Source: Prosopocoilus inquinatus
Taxonomy: Eukaryota; Arthropoda; Insecta; Coleoptera; Lucanidae
Length of the DNA: 64,000 nt
Assembly (NCBI GenBank): GCA_036172665.1
Contig: CM069872.1
Span: forward strand, 38,860,101-38,924,100
Direction: 5' to 3'
Under the pieces are notes generated by a model. It saw only the letters and a list, made by a program, of their open reading frames with translations, was not told the origin of the DNA and did no database searches. Positions 33,415 to 43,784 of the stretch are shown piece after piece (position 1 is the stretch's first letter; each line of letters begins with the position of its first letter). Both the position numbers and the translations under genes were made by a program.

Positions 33415-33783
33415 TATTCAAGACCCGTTAATAACGTAAATGAGCTGCAGCAGCGAATAGAACATAACTGCCAAACCATTCAAGAAAATCAAGGACTGTT
33501 CGAAAGAATAAGAGCTTCTTTTCGTTGAAGATGTGAGGCCTGTGTGCAAGCGGGGGGAGGTGGACATGTAGAAAATTTTCTTTAATTATTTTTGAGTCTA
33601 GAAAATCACACGTTTACTGTTTGTTTCTTTATAATAATAAATTGTTTTAACATCAATGGAAAATCAAGTCTATCCTTGAAAAAAATTATTCGCGGACCTA
33701 TACTTACTAAGACTTTTTTGTTTCTCTTGGCGAGTACTATTCATGATTACAATATCCGAACTTTTTTTTAAGCACCCGGTATA
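33290..33783. mobile_element. Tc1-like deletion derivative with about 100-bp TIRs
   Basis: The left arm 33290-33388 (TATAGGGTGTTTACAAAAAC, GTTCGGATATTATAACCATG) is inverted at 33691-33783 (GAGTACTATTCATGATTACA, AAGCACCCGGTATA). Between the arms only the end of a transposase gene remains (33435-33583). The element is thus an internally deleted copy that still shows its parentage, unlike the other fold-backs here. Confidence 0.65.
33435..33583 (+). pseudogene. C-terminal remnant of a Tc1-like transposase
   Basis: The frame reads VNELQQRIEHNCQTIQEN, then FERIRASFR, a TGA, then RCEACVQAGGGHVENFL and a stop. Many insect Tc1/mariner transposases end with this pattern (an EL..RI...C..I helix, a helix ending in F.RR...C, then GGH.E). 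The TGA replaces what is normally a second Arg codon. All catalytic regions are missing. It lies between the two long terminal repeats. Confidence 0.65.
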
Positions 33784-34026
33784 TCTCCTGAACGATTTGA
33801 AGTAGAATGTTTAATATGGAATACGGAAGATTGACTTCACCAGTGACATAGATCCGGGTCTTCTTTATTAGATCGAAAATTTACAATGCTTCAGAAATTC
33901 GGAATTTCAACCCTGTATCTCAAATCGTTCAAATCGTGCTTTTCAAGTTGCCTCTTTAGAAGGTTTTACTTTGGAATCGAAACAAAAATATATATAAATA
34001 AATTAGGTTAAATCATTATATTTTGA

Positions 34027-35117
34027 TGGTGTTTATTCGTGATATAATTATTGCCATCTTATTATTCGATAATAGTCTGTATATATATTTATTACTTATA
34101 TCTTCTCTTCATTTTCTTCATAAATATCATATGTTTTAATTACGATAAAATTATGATATTATATTAATTTTCGTACATATTTAAGTAAATAGGTATTTTC
34201 TTTTTCGTTTCATCAGTAAAAACTCCACGTTTCGCTGTCGTTTGAAAGCATCGTCAGAAATTTAGTTGAATAATAAAACAATAACCTGAAATTATTGCCA
34301 AAATAGTAAGAGAAATTTAAATAGTAGTTTGATGCAATCGTTATGCAACTGTTATTCAAAAATATCTTTTTACTTCCACCTAAATCTTTAACTGAAAGAT
34401 ATTGGAATAGTGATGATTTCGATTTGATTTTTTTTTTTTTGGCCAATTTCAGTTACGAGGAGGTTGCAGAGCCTTGCCTGTGAAAGGCAAGTTTCTGTAA
34501 AAGACGACGATCAATGCAATTAACCCACATTTAATTAAGCCTCATCCTTTCTTGTGTTGTATTTAGCTGCAATCTCATCATCAATATTTTTTCTCGTAAA
34601 ACCATTCATTTTTATGGTTAAGATATACCTTAAACAATTAAATTTGTGCAGTAAATTACCAAAGTTATAAACAATATGAAAAAGAAAAAATGGAACATGT
34701 TCTAAACGCAGCGCAAATTTTTTATAGTAAAAATTAAATCAAACCTTCCTCAAGAAATAGTGTAGTATAACAGCGTGATTTCATCATAACTTCATAAGCT
34801 TCATTGTAAAACAAACAGATGCAATGGAATCTCAGTTGAACGAACTTCATTTCGTAATTGTGCACATGATCATCATCGCAACCAATAAATTTCATGACTG
34901 CAAATAAATCGTTTGAAACACTTTCAATTATCTAATAAATCAAAAAATTTTTGCAGGTGTGAATTACACCGTAATTAATCATATTTGTCATTTTATAATA
35001 ATTGCTGTTAATAAATTAATTCAGTCGCTTGCGTTAGAATGATTCACACAACGCAGCAGCGCTGAATCCGTGAGCTTAATCCGGAACGCAAAACTCCAAG
35101 CTGCCTCAAAAAAGCTT
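34027..35117. other. Unassigned DNA with one hammerhead-like motif
   Basis: No gene seen. On the minus strand near 34215-34260 the sequence reads TTCTGACGATGC, TTTCAAACGACAGC and GAAACGTGG. This has the CTGANGA, stem II and GAAAC order of the motifs at 8.8, 9.1 and 37.2-37.5 kb. The flanks could pair only weakly. Confidence 0.3.
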
Positions 35118-35228
35118 ACCTGTTGCTGCTGTGCATCTTGTTTATTCCTATGGCACAAATCCACCGGCACTTCACTGTACTCACTCGCGGCGGATAGAGG
35201 TTAGTGAGGCAGTTGCGGTTGTTCTAAC
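35118..35228 (-). other. Candidate first exon with promoter-like upstream sequence
   Basis: Read on the minus strand, a TATAAAATAG box (about 35270-35280) precedes GTCGTCAGTTAG. This contains the insect initiator word TCAGTT (about 35223-35228). The spacing of about 50 bases is longer than the usual 30, so the two may not work together. The exon-like part is GC-richer, ends CAGCAACAG|GTAAGC (a near-ideal splice donor at 35117/35118), and carries ATG in the context AACAAGATG 17 bases before the donor. That would encode MHSSN and then splice in phase 2; an in-frame TAG lies upstream. It would be the first exon of a minus-strand gene extending toward lower coordinates. No protein family can be named. 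Confidence 0.4.
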
Positions 35229-37217
35229 TGACGACACCTCGCCAAGAGAGAGTAACGGACCCCCAACCACTATTTTATAATATCACCATTCAGCATGTAC
35301 AATAGGTGTCGGTCATGGTCTGCATGAAACCTCACAATTCGATTTTTACAGACACGCTAAATTTCTCTGCACACATTAACGACGGCGACAGCACCAACAG
35401 TTGCTTTATTGCCCTTTAAGTACACAAGGCTAACATTTGCACTTGCTAGTACCATCGCTGAAAGGTCATAAATAAAAGCTCAATGTTAATTAGAAAAGTT
35501 GACAGAGACTAAAGTGTAAAAAACAAGAAGAATAGTTGATATTGTAAAACAAGCAGGGTGTGAGAACGTAAATGCTATGTTCCATACTAGCTCAAACCAG
35601 TTTGAATTCGAAGCAGTGAAAATTGCTACCTAATTCATGGATAATGCTTTTCATGTGATCACGTTCACTTTTTAATGATCCACCATTAGCCATTTCAGAT
35701 AGAATTTGTAAATATCAAAAGGCGTATTGAAAGGTATTGATGAAAATGTTGCTTAAGTGTTAGCTTCGAAACAGCGATATCTTACGCGTAATTTTAAAAA
35801 TTAACACGCGATTGATTAGAGAATGGAATCAGTACTTTGACGTTATTAGGTTAGCGGCACATCAAAAGGGCAGGCGAGCATCCACGCATTAATTCTTTTA
35901 CCCCATCTCTATTATTATGATCCAGTGTGAAGAAGTATCTGTTGGATCGAAAGTTTTCTCGTTTTTGGATTAGGTTACTTTAGTCTCATGAATATGCAGG
36001 GTCCAATCTCGTTCTCCCATCGTTTGGGGAAAAATTACATCGGATTACCTAAGGTTCCCTTTTTTTTTTAATTTCTCATCGAAGTTGGCTGTAAATAGTT
36101 AGTTATGAACCAGCCGTGCTTGAAACGTAATAAATTGACACACATAATAACCTCGTCTTTTATTGAAGAAAATGTCGTAAAGTTCAAAAACGGTTTATTA
36201 ACAAATTTCATTCAAATTTTAAAGTAAAATCATAATACATAGGTCTGGTTCTGGCTCTAGCAAGAGAACTATTTTAGATCGTTTTATTGGTTTAAAAGAG
36301 CCTTATGCAATTTCACACGTCATGCGTCAGATCGATTAAGGCTGGTCCATCGCAACTGACAATTCACTTCCTTCTTTTAATTTTTGAACGAAGTAAGATA
36401 GGAAGTTCAGACAAAATCAGAGTACATAAAAAATATTAATTTAATTAATCTAAGTGAAGATTGAAGATGTTATATATTCTGTACTTTTCTGGATTAGTTA
36501 GCCAGTTTCAGTGACGTAAATTAAATGATATTGAACTCTGCCTCACTATCATTTATATAAGGGAGAAAGAATATTACCCAAGAAACCCAGAGGAGAGTTT
36601 ACGGACGCACTGTATATGTAGACTTAAAATTCCTTTAAAATAAATAAGCGCGGCATTGTTCTTGTCTAAAATAATTATATCTGAGATTTGTATTTGTTAG
36701 GTGATTAAATTTTGTTTGTATTTCCAATCTGCTGTGATTACAACATTAACAATAGGAAAGAAAATTTTAACTAGCACTGTATTATTATAAATAATTATTT
36801 TAATACTATTTTGTACAGTAAATAATTTTGGTTGGTTTTGTTGAAGTATTAAAGGTCCGGTAAGAGATAGATACTTACCTAATTTTTAAACAAAACAAAA
36901 AACTTGTAAAGAATGTTATAAAATCAATAAAAAGCAATATAGAACTAGGAAATACATTCAAAAGTTTCTTCACATTAAAAAAAATCTTTTAAATTGCTCG
37001 GCAAACTTCTTCTGTATTCTGTTTTAAACATATTTTATCACGTAAATCGTGTTTTATACCCACCACAACCAATCACTTGGTTGCACCTATATTTTTAAGC
37101 CGAACCTAAATTAAAGCTGTTTAGAATATGACGTTTATGCATGGTGATTATAATGTCATTCACATTATGATCAAGTATCATGTTGAATTCATATAAAACG
37201 TGAGGAGGTGAAAGATT
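35229..37217. other. No gene recognised
   Basis: Mostly unique-looking AT-rich DNA upstream of the candidate first exon, with no open frame over 60 codons. The position would suit regulatory sequence if the exon is real. Confidence 0.3.
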
Positions 37218-37534
37218 TATTAACGGCATAAATGGCGAGAAAAGTAACTGTCAGCGTACGTTTCTATCTTATTAGACCTCATCAGGACAGTATGGCCAAA
37301 GTGTAAGGTGTTGACACTTGGAGATAAAAAATGACAAATGAAGCATCAGACTAGGAGACCGAATGCACATTTGCTGCGACCACTGAGAAGACCCGCATTT
37401 CTAGGGTATTCATTTGTTGTTGTTTATCTCCAAGTGTCAACACCTTACACCTTGGTTATACTATCTTGATGAGGTCTAATAAGATCGAAACGTACGTCGG
37501 CAGTTACTTTTTTTTGTCAGTTATGCCATTAATT
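37218..37534. mobile_element. Fold-back with paired hammerhead-like ribozyme motifs
   Basis: Arms of about 125 bases (37218-37341 and 37408-37534) are inverted around a loop of about 66 bases. Shared blocks include GTAAGGTGTTGACACTTGGA, TCTTATTAGACCTCATCA and CGTACGTTTC. Each arm has a hammerhead-like core. On the minus strand (37247-37291): ACTGTC, CTGATGA, GGTCT-AATA-AGATA, GAAAC, a few bases, GACAGT; the outer ACTGTC and GACAGT pair perfectly as stem I. On the plus strand (37460-37504) the core is TTGATGA with a better stem II (GGTCT-AATA-AGATC) and a canonical GTC before GGCAGT. Penelope-like elements are known to carry such motifs in their terminal repeats. No RT is present here. Confidence 0.6.
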
Positions 37535-37536
37535 AC

Positions 37537-38444
37537 CGGTGTTGTTAAAGATGCGTTTCTAATAGTATTTAGATACAGTTGCAGATAGTTTCAGAACTAT
37601 GTATCTAGATGCAGATATAAAGAAAAGTATCTGCAGTTTATCAAGATACTTGCAAGTGTAAAATTCAATAACCTATGTAGTCATGGAGGTAACGTATTAT
37701 TTATGATCCAAAAAAGAGTTTTTTTGTGAAAACTGACGTAGTTTTCGTATGAATATGTGAGTAATATACAGGCTAAAACCTATAATAATTTCAGAATGGA
37801 CCGAAAATAAAGCCGTTCTTTCCAGCAGTACCTTTTAAATTGGAAATTTATCTTTTGTAATAAGTTGATCAATAAGCTGAGAAATAATCGCCTGATCTTG
37901 TACGAAACCCTATCAGGTCAACGTAAAATGTAAAATTATCAATAGAAATTACACTACTTCTTTATCAGATAAGTTAAATGTCAAATGAATCTGGGATCCT
38001 TAATTGTAGTCTTGTTGCAGCTAAGAGTGCGTTCTCTTAATCGAGAAATGCTGATAAAATAATCAACACTGTCTTTCTCTTTTGATTTTCTCCTTTTGTC
38101 AATTATCTTTCCCAATTTGTTAAATCACTTTCAAGTTTCTGAACTATTCAATCATGGAAAAGTCATTTAACAAACTGGAAAACATAATTGGCAAATGGGA
38201 AAAATCAAAAGAAAGAGGCTGTATAATCGAAAGTTGCATTTCCGCCAAGGTCTGCTGTTTTTATGCAAGTTTAAAATATATCTAAAATGTAGCTGAGTAT
38301 CTCAAATGAATAGATACTTTTGTAATTGTATCGAGAATGCAGATATAGATACATTTTTAGTAGTATCTGAAATACGTATCTAGATACTCAAAAAGTATTT
38401 AGATGCTGTATCTAGTCCTTGCATTTAGATACTTAACAACACTG
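37537..38444. mobile_element. hAT-like non-autonomous element, 908 bp
   Basis: The ends are CGGTGTTGTTAA and, inverted, CAGTGTTGTTAA. Flanks are TTAATTAC (37529-37536) and TTAATAAC (38445-38452), an 8-bp duplication with one mismatch, as hAT elements make. GTATCTAGATAC-type words recur near both ends, as transposase-binding subterminal repeats do. A nested hairpin (38065-38226) has arms with TCTTTCTCTTTTGATTTT and its inverted partner. No transposase frame. It starts two bases after the hammerhead-like fold-back. Confidence 0.6.
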
Positions 38445-38570
38445 TTAATAACTCTTTTCACGTTGTGGTTTTCCTGGCAAAACATTTTTTTCCATTTTCC
38501 TTTTATAAAACGTAATCTAAACATGGCTTAAATTTAAGCTTCGCCTAAAATATTGATGCAACCAGTCTTA

Positions 38571-38636
38571 CCCCCAGTTTCACGAAAATTATTTAATCAC
38601 TGATTAATTTAACAGCGTGATTAAAGCCTGTGATTT
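38571..38636. repeat. Dispersed repeat B, copy 1
   Basis: CAGTTTCACGAAAATTATTT, then CACTGATTAATTTAACAG and GTGATTAAAGCCTGTGATT, matches 42390-42456 nearly base for base. The style recalls the CAGTTTTAC MITE at 20944. Confidence 0.5.
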
Positions 38637-41600
38637 AAAGACAATTTATAAATTTGATATTACACAGAAGTATTTGATAATATATTCAGACTAACCTACT
38701 TCGTCAGTGCTTTTCGAAAAGTTTTATATTGATTGGTTTCTATGATCTACATTTTCTCTTTCGACAAATTATGTGGCTTTACCACTCGAGCAAAATCACC
38801 ATTCAAATTTTAATTAAATTTTTTTACTGAATATTAGAAACGGTCCTAAACCGAGCACACCCAACCACTGTTAAACAACTCAAAAGCAGATTTTCATCCC
38901 AAGTAAGTCAGGTCATTGCGTTTGGGGAGACCGGAAAGTACGGTTACCATTCGTGCAACATTGTGTTGGATTGTCTGGAATTTCAAGTGATAGTGCAGCA
39001 TTCAATGATTTTGAAAAAAAAAACTTCAGAAGTAGTTTGCCACACTAAAAAAAAATATTAATAAAATAAGAAAGGTTATTTTCTGTAACTTTATCAAGAA
39101 TAACAAGTGTTTCTAAATTCCAGGAAAGCGGAAGTACACCAGGTGAATGATTTTGGCTTCTTATTTTTAGTAAACTAGAGTACTATGTATTATTTGTGTG
39201 AGTTATGAAATTGGAACGAGTGTATTCGGCCAAGTGTTCGGCTAATATGATCAATATAGAGTAACAGAGCGAGTGACTTGCACTCGGCCCAGCTCTCGGC
39301 AGTTGTAATTTGATCTTAACATTTTAAATGGGGCAGTTGCAAAGAGACTGACTTTGCTTTTCTGGATTTTATGATCGATGTTATACATGGTTTTTGCTCT
39401 TGATGGCAATTTTGAAATAAAATTGTAAAAAAACGCCTCTTCTTATTCGTGATCTCAAGTCTTTGTAAACAAGAGAGTTTAAATTGCAGGGATCAGTAAA
39501 AGGGACTATTCAAAATTCACTTTATTTTGATCGATTGCAAAAGCTTCCGGAAAAGTTTTCTGAAAGCAAAACATCTTCCCGCAGTTTAATACAGCTTTGA
39601 CAGTTTCACGACTTTGACTATCCGTCAAAAATTTTTGGAGTTGGATTAGGATATTTTACCCTAATACCCGAATTGGAAAATAAGGAAAGCATTATTTTTC
39701 TTTTAGATGGGTTTATAACTGTTCGTCAAAAATTGTTGGAATTGGACTGGGATGTTTTAACCCAATCGCCTTTTACCCAGTTTAAAGCCCAAATTTAAAA
39801 ATAAAATTAATAAAAATCGTTAGTAAATTAAAAATTAAATTAGTCCGCTGCTTTACATCAATCATTAAATATTAATGCAATTCCGATATTAATTTCTATG
39901 CATTTCATATCCACATCATTTTTTCAGGAAACTGTGGGCAGTAAATCTCGTAAGCTAAGGAGCGGTAACTGCATAAAAAGAACTAAAAAAAGCTGCCTTG
40001 AATATTTTCAATTACTTGATTACGTGATAATAAATATTTTGCTGTAATCGCATTGGCGACAAGCCTTTTCACAGAGCCTGCATTTTCCGATAATACCACT
40101 TAATTATGCGTTTTTCTAAGCGTTCACCGGTACCATTACGTCCAATTTAAATTGTAAAATTATACATTGTTCAGCGATTTGCATGCGCCGCATACTTTGC
40201 GCCCGAACGTTACAATTTTTGCCGCAATAACTCACATAAATAATCTCGATAAAACTGTACACTCGCTTACATAACTTTCCTGCGCACCGCAAATTCTCAC
40301 GTAATTAATTTCATTAAGGCGAGTTTGCTCTTTCTTTGCAATTAATTTTCCGAGAAACTTCTGATTCCTGCGGGTCAATTTCCGTGTTTCACTCTATTTG
40401 TGGTCACCTGTCAGGAATTCATCATCTAATATAATTTATTTTCCTTGTACATGAACAGAAACCAATTAATCACGACTTTCCAAGTGGAAAGTTCATTGAG
40501 TCGGTGTGCTTTGATTAAAGAAGAAAGAGCGAAAAAGGGATGACTGTGTAAACCGATTGACATTTGACAGGTGACAGTTGTTTATGTGACATAACCTAAA
40601 GTGACGTTTCTCGTTGAACTAAGTCATAGGCTGCTTGATGAACTTTTCCATTGAACATCCGAAATATCTTAAGTTAAAAAGAATTACTTTCGAATGCGTT
40701 TATGTCAAACCTAAACTATTTTAGTTAGCTTATATTTTTTCAACCTTTTTAAGTTTCAGCGCCAGAACATTCAACCGTTAATAAATAATAGCGCACTCGT
40801 CCTTTCTCTTCTAATAATATGTACACTTTCAAATAGGTGATAGCCGGTTATGTTTCCAATATGAGCAGACTGTTGGTTTCGCAACCGTTACACCTACGCC
40901 TTGTAAAGCTTTGTATATTAGTGAGAACGAAGTAAATCATTGGAAACGGTTTACAACTTATATCACACATACGCCATATTATTCACGGCGGCTGCACAAA
41001 AGAGATCACGATTGTCTATTAGAATTTTCATTGTTATTTGCAGTCCGCCTTTTCTGCTCGTTAATAACAATAACTGTAACAAACGTTTAATTATTCAACT
41101 TCAATTCTTCTGTCCGCATAAATTCATGTCAGAAGGATTGGACGTCTCAAGGATACTTTGACTACTATCAATAAGTAATTTTTATTTTCATATTAAATAT
41201 TTTAAAAAGAACGACACCAAGTTTTTGTATCTTTTCTTCATTTTTAATTACAAAATATTACAAAAGATCTAATTGTTTTATCTTGCTAAATAAGTATCAT
41301 AACAGTGACGAATAAATAAAAGAATTGGTTCAATTAAGTGAAAGTGATCGATTGCCGGAATCCAGCAAATAATAGAAAACAATGTCATCTTCCATTCCAC
41401 GTTGTTTTTTTTTTACAATGGAATATAATTAACACAATAAACCAGTTACAGGCGGCGGTAATTTATTCTTAAAGCAGGAAAAGGAAATCGGTCTCTTTCA
41501 CTTGCGAAGTAAAAGAGAGAATTCACACGAAGCGAAGACGTTGCAGTCACGAGACATCACATGACTACAACAATCACATGACTGTTTTCAACATCGCGAA

Positions 41601-42389
41601 TAGACTGGATTGCCCCCACCGTGGAGGAATGGCAGAATTACCTCGAGTTAGATTGCTTCATACCGCATCCGTCGGTTTGCGTAAATTCATAACGAAGAAG
41701 GATCTGCTACATTCATTCGTTCGATTTGGTCAGAAAATGAGATTTCTAAAAACTTGTTTCGATTTTATCATAAATTTTTGGCACCGCCCTTTAAAATGAC
41801 AGACTTGTGGTAAATAGAAGCATACGAGATTTTGCAAATTTGCGGTTTTCTCTCTACAGAACTTCTTTTTAGTGTTCTAAATCGTGAAAAAAATTTGAAA
41901 GCTAATAAATAAATTATAGCTGAACAAAGTGCAAATAAAATACATTAAGTATGTCATGAAACGGATAGAAAATCGTATGAATTAAATAAATATTTCATTC
42001 TAGTGAAATACTACATTTACTACATTTAATATGAAAAGAAAAACTAGTTTTGCCAGCTATTTAATTTTAAAACATTATTTTAAAAATTCATTCTTGTAAA
42101 ACTTAATATTATAGAAATTACCTATATTTGTCATAGCTAAAAAATTGATAAGTTCACAAAATATCTAACTATTAGTATAAACTTTAAATTGACGTTTGTT
42201 TGAAACCAACGTCGCCAACTGTGATCAAAAAAACAAAATTTTTCTATATTAATTAGAAAATAAGGCAGGTTTTTAAGCTTTTTTTTCCATAAGACATTTT
42301 GGCGCACTTATCCATTTAGAAAACTACTCTTCGACTCGTTTTCTGGACTGAGATCTTTATTTTTTGACAGAAAGAAACATTCATTACCT
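38637..42389. other. No confident gene
   Basis: The frames at 40940-41161 and 41578-41799 show no domain. An imperfect direct repeat of about 55 bases (CGTCAAAAATT, then TTGGAGTTGGATTAGGAT) occurs at about 39617-39672 and 39719-39771. At 39200-39310 are four variants of CTCGGC/TTCGGC-containing words. Confidence 0.3.
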
Positions 42390-42466
42390 CCAGTTTCGCA
42401 AAAAATATTTAACCACTGATTAATTTAACAGCTTGATTAAAGTCTGTGATTGGTTGGGTGAAACGA
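42390..42466. repeat. Dispersed repeat B, copy 2
   Basis: Same unit as 38571-38636 (CAGTTTCGCAAAAAATATTT, CACTGATTAATTTAACAG). It ends GGTTGGGTGAAACG, whose inverse resembles the start, so this copy may be a whole MITE of about 80 bp. Confidence 0.5.
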
Positions 42467-42868
42467 TATAATTGAATATATGAGAATGAAAAGGGCCTAA
42501 GTCCAGCTGAAATGATTATGAGAAAATGAGAATAAAGATTTATAAAACCTGTTATTTTCTTAATACGCAAAATTCTTCTTTCAACTTTCAGTATATTAAA
42601 TTTTTGTATACTTGGATAATATAACGACAGAACAACGGTATTTCAATTTTTGGAACATTAATAGAGATAATAGACAAACATACATGGGCTTGGGCCACTT
42701 TTACTTTGAAAACTGTTTTGACTAGATATCCAACTAAATTTTATTAATAAATTATGCTATTTGTATATAATTAATAAATTAATTATATAAATATTAATAA
42801 CTGGGGAAAATTAAAACTACATTCGGTAAATAAACAACGGTAATTAATTTTAACTCAGTTATTTAATC

Positions 42869-43362
42869 TCATTTTTCATAATCTGAATTATTTGCTTCTC
42901 CTTCATTCATTTTATTTTCTGGTGAAATGGATTTTAAGTTATTATAATAATCTTTATTATTTTCATCCAAAAAATGACACAGACTTTGAAAGTTTTTAAT
43001 TTTTGCTAGTAAAACTAGCAATTTTCCAGTATATAAGTTGTTCTGTGGAGTAGATGAAACCATTCCACACAACACACGGTACAATTCTTCAATTTGACTC
43101 GACATATTTTGCGACACAACAATCTCATTTTTATGAAAACTTTATATTTGGTCACCGTGTTTTTCTGATTTTTATTCTGAACTATTTTTTGACAAATAGA
43201 TGCTTGGTGTTACGAAATCTTTAAATATCGGATTCTTTACTTCAAAATCTGTTGGAAATTAGATCTTGCCATTCTTGAAATGGTTGGATTTCTTCAAGTT
43301 TTTTTTTCATTCGCTCTATTACAGAAAATAATCGGTCACAGATTAAATAGATAGATTAGGCT
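42869..43362 (-). pseudogene. Broken gene fragment, unidentified protein
   Basis: The minus strand carries coding-like blocks in a row. First is DRLFSVIERMKKKLEEIQ with PFQEWQDLISN. After a frame change come DFEVKNPIFKDFVTPSIYL and SKNSSE. After further stops, a clean frame of about 80 codons (ATG at about 43105) reads MSSQIEELYRVLCGMVSST, LYTGKLLVLLAKIKNFQSL and ends in an acidic tail, NEGEANNSDYEK, before a stop at 42869. Alternating amphipathic helices and the acidic tail look like a real soluble protein. At least one frameshift and two stops lie between blocks. No intron signals fit the breaks well, so a pseudogene is more likely than a multi-exon gene. I do not recognise the family. Confidence 0.4.
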
Positions 43363-43619
43363 GATAGCTGTGACAGAACAAATAGACTCAAATACTGGAC
43401 TTAGGTCCATGTTCGTTTATAATGTATTTTCTAACCGTTATATATTCGGTTTGAATACCAAAGTTAGGCCTTAGTATGCGCAATAAACTGATTTTCAAAA
43501 ATTTTTAATCTCATACATTCAATTGGTTACTTCAAATCTATTGTCAACTTCGTCCAATGGCGTTTCTTAATCAGACAATTAACCGTCGATTAACAATTTG
43601 TTTGTGAAATCCACCGTTA

Positions 43620-43784
43620 GAGGCACATGACACGACTTTAATTATTATGGAAAATTTGCAAAAATTTGGTACATACAAAGTGACAGAGAGTACCATAGAG
43701 AATGTTTTTTTTAGATAAAGCGGCATTTCTCTGTCAGTTTTTCACAAACTTTCTGTAATAAATATTATCGTGTTATACGGGCTT
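43620..43784. mobile_element. MITE family A, 165-bp copy flanked by TTA
   Basis: The ends GAGGCACATGACACGACTTT and, inverted, AAGCCCGTATAACACGATAA are TIRs. TTA lies on both sides (43617-43619 and 43785-43787). The internal AAAGTGACAGAGAG and TCTCTGTCAGTTTTTCAC match the other copies. Confidence 0.6.

Larger units (their letters stand above)
33176..34026. repeat. Outer inverted repeat enclosing the Tc1-like derivative
   Basis: The left arm 33176-33276 (CATCAAAACATTACGATTTA to AAAGAGGCAACT) is inverted at 33945-34026 (AGTTGCCTCTTTAGAAGG to ATTTTGATG). The similarity is weaker than in the younger fold-backs. The Tc1-like element lies wholly inside, so this older element was probably its target. 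Confidence 0.45.
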
